Below are positions 1 to 10,900 of a DNA stretch of 64,000 nt, in pieces (positions within the stretch are counted from its first letter, which is position 1; every line of letters starts with the position of its first letter). Under the pieces are notes generated by a model. The model was not told where the DNA came from. It searched no databases and saw only the letters and a program-made list of their open reading frames with translations. The DNA is taken from assembly GCA_025024175.1 (NCBI GenBank), contig QCXZ01000137.1:65684911-65748910 (forward strand), written 5' to 3'. The stretch is from Rhyzopertha dominica. Its lineage: Eukaryota > Arthropoda > Insecta > Coleoptera > Bostrichidae. The position numbers were made by a program, and so were the translations under genes.

Positions 1-75
1 GCTGTTGATAGTATACGTGTAACAATTTAGATTAAATTTTAAGTTCTACTAAAGATAAAGTAATTTAGAAAGTGA

Positions 76-363
76 AGTTCTTGCGGAAAGTGTTACATAG
101 ATCAAACTAAAAGAAAAGTAGGTACGCGCCTGAAAGAACATATACGTGCAACTAAACTTCAACAGATATATAAATCTCCCATAGGTGAACACTCATATTT
201 GACTAAACACATGATTGACTTGTTATTAAAGCAAAAATTTAGTGAAAAATATTATCACAAACGTCTAATAAAAGAAGCTATAGAAATTTCTAGGGATACT
301 CATAATTTTATTAGGGATTGTGGAAATCATGAGTTGGGTGAAATTTATAAGGCTATTTTGTAG
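76..363 (+). pseudogene. Penelope-like element, GIY-YIG endonuclease fragment (C-terminal)
   Basis: An open frame without a start codon runs from 76 to a TAG at 361-363, about 95 residues. It reads CGKCYIDQTKRKVGTRLKEH near its start, then a KRLIKEAIEISRD stretch. This is the usual layout of the GIY-YIG nuclease at the C-terminus of Penelope-like retroelements: a Cys pair, Y-I-(G) with Q-T, an arginine in 'TRLKEH', and an acidic residue in the KEAIEI helix. The glycine of YIG is Asp here. The nuclease nicks target DNA to prime insertion. The reverse transcriptase that should precede it lies outside the window or is lost, since a TGA stops the frame at 73. This is the 3' end of an old copy. 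Family assignment is confident; activity is not expected. Confidence 0.75.
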
Positions 364-600
364 TTATCTTTTATCAAGTAGTTCATGTACCTACGTCTAG
401 TAGGTAGGTTCGTCGTTAGGTTTAAATTTTACCAAGTTGTATCTACAACGCCTCGCCTGGTTTATTTTCTTTCAAATTCTTTTGTGAACTCGTGCCAGAC
501 GAAATCTTTAATTTTAATTTTAGTCAGTGTTTTATAGGGACAGCGATCCTTCCCGAAACATATTATCTAATATTATGGACGCTGAAAGCATTCACCCTCG
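364..600 (+). other. Probable PLE 3' untranslated region with hammerhead-like relic
   Basis: Non-coding sequence directly after the PLE stop codon. At 537-559 GGGA and TCCC can pair around a 10-base loop and are followed at once by GAAAC. In hammerhead ribozymes, which are known from PLE terminal regions, stem II is followed by GAAA. The preceding CTGANGA box is not intact here (TTTTATA). The 3' boundary of the element is not visible. Confidence 0.35.
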
Positions 601-1689
601 TATAATGTCAACAGTGTTTTGGATACATCAATAAATGTCTAGAAATATATTGTTTAAGAAAAGAAAAACAAATGCGGACTACTCCAGTTTTAATAAACAT
701 TTTTGTTTCCAACTAGTTGCAGAATTACAAGCAAATACGTCAGATTTTCTTCCGTTAGCAGCAGGCGACTGTGCCTCTGTGTACCACAAGAAAAAGTATG
801 AAGAACTGTTAATGGTTCTGTCAGTGACACCGGTTTTTTCTACTACCCTACATAAATAACTGCACCTCCAAACTTCCCGAACGAATCGCCCATTCATGAA
901 GAAAACAGCAGACATTACATGGGACCTAATCACAATAATTAACTGTTTGAAAACTCACTCTACCGCAAAGCGGTTGTGGTGAATTTTACATTGCTTATCA
1001 AGCGTGAAGCGCGCAATGCCTCTAAAACGCCATACACATCTTACGCCGGAATTTGTTCCAAAAAGCACATGAACCGTGGTGCGATTGAATAACGTCTTGT
1101 GTAACAATTGGATTATCATTGCGATAATTAGAACGCGTCCGCTAATCGCCCAAATTAAATTTAGATTTGGTACTTTGCTGCTTCGCATATCGTGTGAATC
1201 GTATCTGGAAAGTGCACTGACTCTCTTCGTTAAATATAGATAAAATTCTTGTTTTGCTTGCTTAACACCGGAAAAATGCATACCCATGACATACGAAGTT
1301 CCTTAATGCTACCGACTCGGAAAGAATTAGCCATAAAGTTAATTATTCAAGACATAATTAAAAAAATAAATCCCTGCAAAAGTCGGAGTGCGGTGGTGTA
1401 ATTAGCGGTGTACGGCGCGGATTTTAGTTTACTTGCGCGGTAACAATGTATATGATTGCTGCTGTTTCCGTCTGCCAACAACTTCCTGCTGTATGATAAA
1501 AGTGTTTATAGCGAAATGCTTTGGAAAGAATTTAGTCATAAAAGCTCTTATAAGAAACGTTATAATACTGAATACTTTTTTTTAAGAATGCTAGATACCC
1601 TTCCATTAGATAGTAATTCCTTTTATTTCGTATATCCCTAGCATTTTAAAACATTCAACTTTTTACGATTTCCAGAATTTTTTTACCTT
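601..1689. other. No recognisable gene
   Basis: Only short open frames on both strands (74 to 110 residues). None has a domain I recognise, and overlapping frames on opposite strands argue against coding. I see no repeat structure here. Confidence 0.5.
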
Positions 1690-1884
1690 TTGTTGTTCAG
1701 TAGGGTGCTTTTCTATGCTTTTGTTATCACTTTTAATGTTAGAAAATCTGCTACCAATGACCGATTAGCCGATATGATATTTATTCTTGGGAAGTGTAAA
1801 CAAAATTTGCGACCTCAAAAGTTTACGCGTAGCAGTTCTCAGATATGTAAAGCATCCACGTGGACTGCCAAAGTGATTTTTTAA
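1690..1884 (+). pseudogene. Possible N-terminal fragment of a DD41D-type transposase
   Basis: A 64-codon frame contains LADMIFILGKCKQN. This resembles the first helix of the N-terminal DNA-binding region in the other transposases of this window (TDMILIYYECKKDA in the copy at 30-31.6 kb, ERVEIIFIYGAE in the intact copy at 50-51.6 kb). The following residues do not match clearly and the frame ends at 1884. It may be an old fragment of the same superfamily. The match is short, so chance is possible. Confidence 0.25.
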
Positions 1885-2048
1885 CTCTTAAAATTATGTG
1901 GTACATCTACCAATAATCAGAAGCACTTTGTAGCATACAAAATCGAACTTTCGGTATTGGCTTCTGTAATCTGTGTGAGCAAAATCTCAGTGTTTCACAG
2001 CATCTGCAAAGCATCAGCATTCGCATAAAATGTTAAATCCATCGTAAA

Positions 2049-2112
2049 TTCAGCGTCATCAACAATTAACTATGGTAGATTTTTAAAGCATGCTAGTGTT
2101 TAGTTGGTGGAT
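2049..2112 (+). repeat. Dispersed repeat, copy 1
   Basis: The segment from 'ATTCAGCGTCATCAACA' to 'TAGTGTTTAGT' matches 27808-27870 in the same orientation with a few substitutions. Two copies 25.7 kb apart imply a mobile family, but I cannot name it. It abuts the 50-bp tandem duplication. Confidence 0.6.
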
Positions 2113-2205
2113 TCTAAAGTATAATAAAACCAAGACTTTTTGATGCATGTAGGTAGGTGGACTCTAATGTATAATAAAACCAATACTTTTTGATGCATGT
2201 AGGTA
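2106..2205 (+). repeat. Tandem duplication, two 50-bp units
   Basis: Units 2106-2155 and 2156-2205 have identical length and differ at only three positions that I count. Both end in 'TTTTTGATGCATGTAGGTA'. Such a head-to-tail duplication is usually recent relative to the surrounding decay. I see no function. Confidence 0.9.
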
Positions 2206-2719
2206 CTGTGGAGCTAAGTCCACCTTAATGGCTTCATGTTCACTAACACCAGTGGTCTCTTATCGTCTGAATGTTAATATTAGGGAATAGTTGTCTCCAA
2301 CAGTCAGGTATTTTCTATTACATGTTTTTGGGAGCTGGGTTGGATATTTTCATAACGCATTTTTAAACAGTATTTGAGGAAACAATCTTGTTAATTTTCA
2401 GAAATTCAGTTTAACTCTGAATATCATTTAATAAAGTTTAATGCAACAAAAATTATAAAAACAAAAGATGCTAACATGATTTCTTGAAAAATGCAAAAAT
2501 CTTTTACTTTATTATATAACTAAAAAACGATTGTTAAAATGAACTTTTAACAACTGTACATCAAATCAAAAGAAATATTATTTCACATTCGAGAGCAAAA
2601 ATATGTTCAGCATTCCATTAATTCCATCAAGCTACTTGCGTTTAAAGCTTTTAAAATTCAAGGCTTCGAAAGAAAATATGTCCAGCACTTTTTAAATTGC
2701 ATTTTCTGTACTCTTTATA

Positions 2720-3009
2720 AGTTTTAGTTTAAGTTATTCAGATCTTAGATAAATACCGGTATAGCCACTTCTTCCCAAAATGATGAATAATTCTATGCCG
2801 TATTAATGGTGCATAAATTGGTATCAAAATTTCATAATGAATAAAAAAGCAGTGTGTTACTTTTGAGAAACCGAAGTCGACCACCTTCGAAAATAATGAT
2901 ACGTTGTAGTACTTAAAAATCCAACAGCCCTTTGAAAAAAAAACAGTTCTTCGTATTTTCAACTATTTTGAAGTTACGCAAGGAATAAATTTACTTGGCC
3001 CACCCTGTA
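2720..3009 (-). mobile_element. Terminal region of a DNA transposon (relic)
   Basis: Read on the minus strand from 3009 inward, the sequence begins TACAGGGTGGGCCAAGTAAA. TA plus CAGGGTG is a typical start for TA-inserting Tc1/mariner-like terminal repeats. The inner part resembles the short terminal domain of such elements, but no transposase is recognisable and I could not find the opposite inverted repeat, so this is a one-ended relic. A 74-codon minus-strand frame at 2738-2962 lies inside it and is probably incidental. Confidence 0.4.
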
Positions 3010-4856
3010 ATTAATAAAAAATCATGCCCAGGAAATCACNTTTAAATAATCTCAAGACTCTATTATTNTCAGAGAATCCACTAGTTTGGCCCACTAAGGT
3101 GTTAAGTAAGAAGTTTTGTTATTATTTTATAATTCATAAGCAACTCTGAATCTTCTCTAATCTAAAAGGTTTAGACTTTACGTATAAAGGAACGAATGTA
3201 TATAGATTAAATATATTAAAGAAGAATCTAAGGTAGCTGTGCGCACAACATGGGGAATATCCGCACCAAAATTTGATTTTCTGTATAGATAGTAACATGA
3301 TCTCATCTGCTAATAATATAAATCAAATATAGGTATGAGCTCTTTATCATCTGAATTCTCCCGAATATTGCAGACTGCCTTACATTGAAAAATAATTTAC
3401 CTAGAAGAGAATTCGTATAAGGCTTGAAAAATGATTTATTATCTGGCAAAGCTCCCGAATTTTTAACACAAGTTACAATTTGCAAGGCACGATTACTAAT
3501 TTTTATCTCAAGTTGTGTTATGAAATGCCGAAGGACTTAAATTTAGATGGGTAGATGGAAAGAGAATACCGAGAATTTCTTGTTTATTAAGACAACAAAA
3601 TGCAAGTGTCTTTCGTATAAAAACAGCACTCCTCTTGTGTTTACCATCTGAAGCTAACACCAAAACGTACACAGTGAAGACCGGAAGACCCAGTATTGAC
3701 ACTTGTAGTATAAGGCAAATCATACTGCATGGTTTTGATAAAGCTTAACTTAAAACTTGAACCCTCTATTGTTCAGAGTTCACTCGAGAAGTAGATTTCA
3801 AACAATAGCCAGGAGGCACCAGATCCTCAATATAAGTATAGTGCAAAGTTGATAATAGTCGTTTACCATTTAGACAATTTAGGGTATTAAATGATCTGTA
3901 ACCATATAAAAGCATGAGTACACATTTGACTGCCAGCAAGAGCTGACATGATATTGTCAGTGATAATTAACAGTGCCGTCTCACAACCATAATCTTTCTT
4001 GAATGCATGATGATCGTAAGGTACTCCTTTAGTCATTTTTATTAAAATATGAAAAAATTACTGGTAATGTGCTTATGATTCAGGTTCAGGGCTGAAATTT
4101 CTAGCTCGTAGATTTATAAGAAATTTAATATGTTCGTTAACAGGGATAATAATTAATTTGCATTAAGTAAATTCCATAGAGCACACATCCGAATGCTGTG
4201 TTTAAAACACTGATGCAATCGACATTTAAGAGAACTACATGCATGGCAATAAAATTATCGTCAATATCAGAACGATATCTTGAAATCACAAGATGTGTCT
4301 TGCTAGTTAACGCAGCCAGTTTATTATTACATTCTTGCGGATCGGAGCAACTAATTTGCAGCTGTTTTACGAGTTTTGTCGGTGGTAATGTGAGAAACGG
4401 CACATGCAGCCCGTACTTACATTTACCCTACTTTACTGCCCCAAACTTGACCACTTAGGTGACCGTATAGTCAGACTGGTCTAATGTGGATAAACGGGAC
4501 AACATGTGCAGGAACCATGAATAAAAAGCGCAAATGAGATCTACCAATTTATTACTGGCAATTCGCGTATCATTAATTGTAGGAATGTGTGCTAACCAGA
4601 CAAACATGGAAATTCAGCGTGCGAAGTTGCATGTTTACAGCTTGTAGGGTAACAGTATATTATACTGTTGGTACTTTAGGTAAAATGTATATGCTGAGGA
4701 TTTAGAACAAATCGTGTCTGGAAAAATGCCTGATTTTAATTAAGTCAGCAAAATATGACGAAATTTTAAGTGGACGTGTTGATTAGCAATAAATTAGAAG
4801 TAATATAGGACCGTGAAGATTTTCATAACTGCAAGGGATCAATTGCAATACTACAA
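3010..4856. other. No recognisable gene
   Basis: Several 60 to 88 codon frames, some mutually antisense, with no recognisable domain. Two isolated N bases occur near 3040 and 3068. The last 100-200 bases may belong to the hAT element that becomes readable at about 4860. Confidence 0.45.
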
Positions 4857-4859
4857 TTG

Positions 4860-4980
4860 TTTATAAACAATAACCTGTGTGATACGTTTTCCGAAATTGT
4901 CAAAATGTTAAAAGTTTTGTCTACGCTTCCCATGAAAACAGTTAAATCGGAAAGGTGTTTTTCAACACTTAAAAGGATAA
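4860..4980 (+). pseudogene. hAT transposase C-terminal dimerisation domain, 5' part (split by PLE)
   Basis: The frame reads LCDTFSEIVKMLKVLSTLPM and then SERCFSTLKRI. This is the signature of the hAT-family C-terminal dimerisation domain (usual form: LSTLP, then ER.FS.LKR.K..LR). The sequence stops matching at 4980 and resumes in register at 5562 with KSFLRNTMDEDRL; between them lies a PLE insertion bounded by a 12-bp direct repeat. hAT transposases cut and paste DNA with 8-bp target duplications. The upstream RNase H-like catalytic part is not recognisable, so the gene was already decayed or truncated. Family assignment is strong. Confidence 0.8.
4969..4980 (+). repeat. Target-site duplication of the PLE insertion, left copy
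   Basis: TTAAAAGGATAA at 4969-4980 is repeated exactly at 5550-5561. Removing one copy plus the intervening DNA restores the hAT reading frame across the junction (LKRI-KSFLRNTM). Confidence 0.85.
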
Positions 4981-5069
4981 TGAATAGTAGAATACTTTGG
5001 AAGTTATTAAATAATGATAATAATAAAACACTTGTTTTTATCCTACTTTCAGATTTTATTTTTGGCAAA

Positions 5070-5356
5070 GCCAAAAGTACATTGACCAAACAAAACGTAA
5101 TCCAAATATTAGATTCAAAGAACATATGTACCACGTAAACAATAGAAATGGGGAAAAATCTACACTACCATTACATAATGTCGAAACAGGTCACAAATTT
5201 AATATCGCGAACGTGAAGAACATAAAAACGTCAACACGCGCCAACTTTTACCCCTTAGAGGTCATTTACATGAAACACAATTCTAGCCATCTGTTAAATA
5301 CGGATCTCACACCCTTAAATAATCCACTTGTAGCAATAGTAAGGTCAGAAATGTGA
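5070..5356 (+). pseudogene. GIY-YIG endonuclease remnant of the PLE
   Basis: Reads QKYIDQTKRN, then RFKEH, LPLHNVETGHKFN and LNTDLTPLNNPL before a TGA at 5354-5356. The order Y-I-x-Q-T-K-R, R-F-K-E-H, H-x7-H, and a terminal 'LNTDLTPLNNPL' is the PLE GIY-YIG nuclease pattern. As in the copy at the start of the window, the glycine of YIG is Asp. The copy at 55026-55307 shares this C-terminal half closely. No intact start codon belongs to it: the ATG at 5126 is internal. Confidence 0.7.
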
Positions 5357-5456
5357 TTTAAACAAATTCCCTCCCACGCCACGCAACTGTGTATCAATGT
5401 TTACCATATGTCAAAATGTCTTTTAGTCTTTTAATTTAGTTATACTTGTTAAGCCA

Positions 5457-5484
5457 CCGAAGAAGGCCGCTTGGCTGTTGAAAT
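5457..5484 (+). ncRNA. Hammerhead-like motif in PLE 3' region (degenerate)
   Basis: CCGAAGA, then a GCC/GGC stem with loop GCTT, then GTTGAAAT. This has the layout CTGANGA-stem II-GAAA of hammerhead ribozymes reported in PLEs, but the first box and the residue after GAAA are altered. It is probably a relic rather than an active ribozyme. Confidence 0.3.
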
Positions 5485-5549
5485 GCTGGCATTTGGCTTT
5501 ATAAAAAATAAAAATTGGAAGTAAGATAATAACAAGTGTTTTATTATTA

Positions 5550-5561
5550 TTAAAAGGATAA
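5550..5561 (+). repeat. Target-site duplication of the PLE insertion, right copy
   Basis: Exact second copy of the 12-bp TTAAAAGGATAA, marking the 3' boundary of the PLE. Confidence 0.85.
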
Positions 5562-5695
5562 AATCATTCTTACGCAACACTATGGACGAGGATCGTTTGT
5601 GCGCACTGATGGTAATATTGGCCGTAGAAAGCCAATTTGTTAAAGAAATGCCAAACTTTAATCAACGAGTTATTGAACATTTTGCCGAAACTTAG
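5562..5695 (+). pseudogene. hAT transposase C-terminus, 3' part
   Basis: Continues the interrupted hAT domain: KSFLRNTMDEDRL, an AVESQFVKE segment, then NFNQRVIEHFAET and a TAG at 5693-5695. This matches the last helices of hAT C-terminal domains, which typically end 40-60 residues after the LKR motif, so the natural C-terminus is reached. It is in frame with the part before 4980 once the insertion is removed. Confidence 0.8.
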
Positions 5696-7436
5696 GAAAC
5701 AAAATAGCTTGGAAACAAGCAGAATGATTGAATGCGCTCTTCTTCAAGTGTAACTATAACGATTGTTATCAGCTAAAGTCGTTTTCAAAGAGCATCAAAG
5801 CTACATTGTTTCTAGTTTACTAATACATCTAAATTTGGAATCTGTCATTTAAATCATATTATTTATTTTAACGGGACTACTTTAACCATAGAGTTGATAA
5901 AATAAAAACAGTGTAGCCGAATTAGGTGTACAGTGTATATATTATAGGTCGTATGATTTTGTTTATAGAAACTGCGACGATATACCAAATATCATTCTCC
6001 TTCTTTATAAACACACATTCTCATCCAAATCTAGTTTTCTTCTATTCGGTATCTTTGTTCTCGAAGCGTTTGAATATTTGAATCCACGATGCTGCTAACT
6101 ATCAGATTTCCAACTATTTGCTGTAACAGTCACTAACTCGGGCTTTTGAGAGCACTATTCTTTTTAACTTTGCTGCTTAAAAGAATGAACATTTCCTGCG
6201 AGTTCTTGTTGAAGGCTGCAGCATAAACTGTCTATAATACAAGGGCTGTTGTGTGAATTAATATCTCTCGAGAATTAAAGGCATTTTTGGTGGACAATGC
6301 TTCGTCTCCAAGGAAGAATTCCAGTAGACTGTCAAAATGTAATTGACCGAGTTGATGGTACAATTCATTGTAAATGACGTCTAGAAGCTTGTGCCTCGAT
6401 ATGGCGACTACTTCAATTGTTTTGTTTTCTTTTTTTAAATAATAAAATATTTTTTTTATGTAAAGGGATCTTATTTTTACAACCCGTCGGGAGTTAAAAA
6501 AAACAGCTCTAGTATGTTTCATTACTTCAATGTTGTCTTCATTTCCTACGATACGCATTGTCACTCATCATGTTTTATTGTAAATAAAATTGTTAGTGTC
6601 ATGACTAATTAGATGTAATTAATAATTATTATTACATTAAAAAAAATTGGTAACGTGTTGTAATGCCAAGCAAGACCAACAAATGTATAATTTAACAACT
6701 GTAAATAAGCAGTACACATTCCACCTGTAAATGGGTACCGGTATGACTGGAACCAATCAATTAAACAACTAGAGATTACGTAATTAATCGAACCAGGTAT
6801 AGATTACAGCGATTATTAGAATAACCCGACATTTTTCGTAGGTATTCGAAGTTGTTCTAGCTTCCAGTAACAAGCAACATTATTTATTACAGGAATAAGG
6901 AACGAGTATAGAATAAGGTGGTGGAAGTAAATTTAACAAATACAATAGACGCGGGATCTTTTTGAAGCCAGTGATTTTGATGATCTAATAATTTGCGTTG
7001 GTATTTGCATTAAATGCACGCAGGAAGAATGTAAAAGAGACATAAAATGGTAAAGCACTTTCACTATCTCTTTATTTTCTGACCAAGCAACAGTAGTGTA
7101 GAAACCAGCACTGAAATAATATTCAACGGATGTGTATCGTATAAAATTTTATTTCACACTGTTCACGATTTTAGATACAAACCAGAATTCGAGAATTAAT
7201 AAACTTAAGCGATTTTGAAACAGAAATACAAAAATCGAAAGTAATCAAGGCAACTATGTCAATAAAAGCAGACGTGTTCTTCTATTCGTAAAACCACAAA
7301 AAACCTATCAGTCAAAAGTATCAAGTAGTGTCACGTGGTAATCCAAGAATTCGATGCTCAACTGAGTGTCGATCGTCAGTTATAATGTCGATATTTTACA
7401 TCTTAAGCAGCCAGTTGTTTTTTTTTTAATGAACCT
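5696..7436. other. No recognisable gene
   Basis: The first few hundred bases may be the 3' end of the hAT element. The longest frame is 110 codons on the minus strand (6232-6564), with no domain I recognise. The stretch before 7430 could be the decayed N-terminal part of the Crypton-like gene that follows, but I cannot show it. Confidence 0.45.
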
Positions 7437-7990
7437 GTAGATTATCAATCAAACCAGTCCAAGGCGCTGACTGGAAAACAGGCGCTTACGAAGGAGTATT
7501 TACTCGTAAAAATGTGCGGAAGGTATAGAAGAGAACTCTATAACCTAGCTGTAAATGACATAGAAGATACCGGATCTCAATTAGTGGACTACATTAATTA
7601 ACCAAAAAGAAATGGTACACGCGTGTTTACCGCGACTTCCAGCAACAAGGTGTAATACTTTTGACAGAAAGTATCGCATACCTTCCTAAAAGAGCACTAT
7701 AACCAAGGCCAGTGCATAAACCAGAAAGTTGGCATCCACGCTGTTGGCAGAAGACCTAAGCAAATTGCTTAATAACTTAAACTTGAACATATTAATAAGC
7801 AAACAGGCCAGTTGCTTAAGAAGAACGTCAGCAACACTATTAGCCAATGTAAGAGGAGATATTAACGAATAAAAATGACATGGCGGCTGTAACAGCTCTA
7901 CAAATAGTTACGGTAAAATATGTTGAATCAATTGAAAACAGAACAGTACTGCAGCAAGAATCTGCCAAAGCTGATAACTAATAATACTAC
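7437..7990 (+). pseudogene. Crypton-like tyrosine recombinase, decayed
   Basis: Three consecutive blocks match the order of a Crypton-type tyrosine recombinase. Block 1 (7437-7601): QSKALTGKQAL, then MCGRYRREL holding the first catalytic Arg, then VNDIEDTGSQLV and a stop. Block 2 (7683-7770): FLKEHYNQGQ, CINQKVGIHAVG and RPKQIA with stops. Block 3, one frame over (about 7801-7910): QASCLRRTSATLLANVRGD, which holds the second catalytic Arg; the usual H of H-x-x-R is altered. It ends HGGCNSST, where the family has HGGWKSS. The frame shift between blocks 2 and 3 and at least four stops show it is dead. Cryptons insert by site-specific recombination without terminal inverted repeats, so boundaries are not visible. 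Confidence 0.65.
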
Positions 7991-10900
7991 AGTCCGTTCG
8001 GTATAAAACCATGGGCACTGTAGGATAACTACCATACTACATCCTAACGCAGAGGAATTAGCAATTTGTAGTTTAATGGAAAAAAACATCGCTAAAATAC
8101 CTTTAACTAAAACATATCTTTAATATGAGTTCCATCTTATTTATTTCTCTTAAACTCACTGATTTTGTACATATCGTAAATCGTAATTAGCACAACTTTC
8201 TCTTATGACGACATTTAATCGGGCGATTTCCATACTTTTTCAGTTTTTTCAGCTTTGTAAATTGATGTAACTGCAGAAGATCCCAAATAAAGCGCATCGG
8301 CTAGGCATTCCAACAATTTGAAATTTCATTTAAATTTTCGAAATCTAAAACTAAAGACATCAACACACCGTTGTGAACAAGCTCTCTTTAAAAAATTTCT
8401 GTCAAAGAGGAACAAGTTCTATGCATCGGCCGTTTATTGTGTTTTGGCATTTTTAGCAATGCTACTATTGCTATAGCAGAAGTCAATGTATGATTCACAA
8501 CAGTAGAGTGTCAACTTCGCAACGTGCTGGTCAAGCGGGAATAAAGCAAAGATGAAGACATATTTAAGATTGGCTATAGTCGGACATCACAGATGCGGTA
8601 TCCACGATTTTANACTGAAAGAAGCGCAGTGGTAACGTTTATTAATCTTAACAGATTGTTAAATAGGTAGCGTTAGTAAAAAAATCTGTTATTAAAGCAT
8701 TTTTTTTTATTCTGCATTACAATTTATTTTCACTGAATTAATCTATAAAATTTATGTTTCAGTTGTGAGAGGATTTTATGAACCAGTCCGGTAAAGTACT
8801 GTAACTTAATAAATCCTATTCCGGACTTAAACAAACGTAAGTTTGATACATATATAAGGACCGTATGGAATAATATTACTTTCTTCTTCTAAAAAGCCAG
8901 CTCAAACGGAGCTATTTAAATCTTTTACACCTATCTTTTTAAAACCGCAAATAACTGTATATCCAGCATTAAAATATTCGAAGCATTTCCAATTATTTCA
9001 GAACTGAGAAAAAAATGAAGATATCAAAGTTAAATTTTCGTTATTTGAACCTTCACCTTCAAAATATATAAAAACAACAGGATGTGGAATATTACATGAA
9101 AAAAGAAATAAAAAAATCGAATATGAATATCGTCATATTTCATTCCTTAGGGGTTCATATACCCGATATTCCCCAAAGAATCGTATATGCATCAAATCCA
9201 GAAGTTAGGAAATAGGAATTTCTAATGAGAAGGACCAACGTTCCATCAAAAAGCAAGGTAGAACCGAACGAAACTAATTTGCCTTATAGAGTGGGAACTG
9301 TAACTGCATGTTAAATAGATAACGTTGTCTTTTTGAAATACGTTCTGTCGCACTTGAAGCTTTGAGTACGCCGCTTGCCGGGCTGAGTGTATTTCCAGAG
9401 CGGAGCCGCGGTAACAAAATGTGATTATATATTACAGCTTTCGTGACTCGGATGCTGCTGGAGATTGGGTATTCACTTTCATCCTGTACTTCACACCTTA
9501 CGACCTCGCATTTCAATGCGCCTAACTCCATTTACCAGTGGAAAGGAGAGAGTGTTTTGTTTATAGCGCAGCGGTGTCCGAGGATGCTCTGTCCCATTGT
9601 GAGCTGCATCCTTTGCAAAAAAGAAGAAAAATGACAAGCGACACGTAGCGACTTGTCATGTAATTAAATATTTTTACACTGCTATTATTTATATGTATAT
9701 CAGATGATGCGCTTAATTTTTCCTTAACGACTGCATATATTGTATTTAATGATGCATATCATTGCATTTATTACATTTATGATTACTATTCGTCTATCGA
9801 TCGCCGGTGATGATACGTGGTTCTCGTTCTTCTCTATGAAGTGTTAATGACTTCTTAGGACTCCTCCATAATTTTCATTTCATCGCTTACTTTAATTTAC
9901 AGGCTTGTTTATGCCAGCTTTACTGGTGTTTAAGTCCGCGATATTTCATCCAGTTGTTGAACTATCGCCGAGTCTCTGAACTTACCTCTCCCAGCACGTT
10001 CTTGTTTATGTTCAAACTCGCCGAGAGAATATACTCAGAACTATCTAGTGGCGTTGGGAAAGCTAATTTTTCACTCTTTACTGCGCCAAGTTTTCCTACG
10101 GTCACTAACATACATTTTAGTATAAACTTAATTTAAAAGCTTGTATTTTATAAATTTTGTGCTTGGTGTTTAGTTTTTGGGCTTATCTATTAACCAAACC
10201 GAATGTTTTATATTGTTAGTCTGTAACAGACGTAAATTTCGTTACTGTACATGAAACGAGACGTATAATAACAAATTGAGGAAAATTTACACATCGTTTC
10301 GTTCTATATAGGCATACTGACAAACCAAAAAAGCATTTAGAAATGCCAAGCAAGTGCACTAAAAATGTAATTTTCGCTTAGGTATTTTTTGAATGGAACA
10401 CAAATACCAGGCTGAAAAAACAGCGAATATGTGTATCAAAATATTCATATCAATCAAGTATCTGTATGGGTTCCTATTTCCCTGCCACAGAACACAATTT
10501 CAAGAAAAGAGGGAAAATAACTATGTTGAATTTCTAGTATACATACAGAAAATTTCACTGCACTACTATTCCAAGATATGATGCAGAGTTCTAGCTAGTT
10601 AAAACTGATCGAAGCACATAAAAGATACAAGCAGCTAGCATCAGTTTCTAAACTGAAGGAAAATTTTGGAGTTATTTGAGTTTATCTGTAAGGTGAGGTA
10701 AAACAACGCCACCTACGGTGAAATGTAAGGATTTGAAAAAATATTTTTGGTGAATACGCACCCTTATTGAATCACACTATAGTTTATAAATTACACGATA
10801 CTTTATGTTAAACATCCAGGTTATTTTTCATTGTAGCTTGAATATATATGTATAGTCAGATAACACTTTAAAATACCAGTTTGTGCTAATTATACTACAT

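Larger units (their letters stand above)
4981..5549 (+). mobile_element. Short Penelope-like element insertion inside hAT
   Basis: A 569-bp insertion between 12-bp direct repeats. Structure from left: a 36-bp extension (4981-5016); an inverted copy of the element's own 3' end (about 5017-5073, matching 5480-5549 reversed); a GIY-YIG coding remnant (about 5074-5356); and a 3' untranslated end finishing in GTGTTTTATTATTA. Inverted end copies, a 30-40 bp extension and 10-15 bp target duplications are known traits of Penelope-like elements. A second copy with the same 5' start and 3' end lies at 54830-55395 in the opposite orientation. It lacks reverse transcriptase, so it is non-autonomous or 5'-truncated. 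Confidence 0.8.

Noticed and set aside
635..859. 74-codon frame after the PLE tail
   Set aside because: No recognisable domain, and the opposite strand is also open over the same stretch (679-933).
9631..9659. 8-bp inverted repeat ATGACAAG/CTTGTCAT
   Set aside because: Too short to distinguish from chance; no bacterial-type terminator is expected in this DNA.
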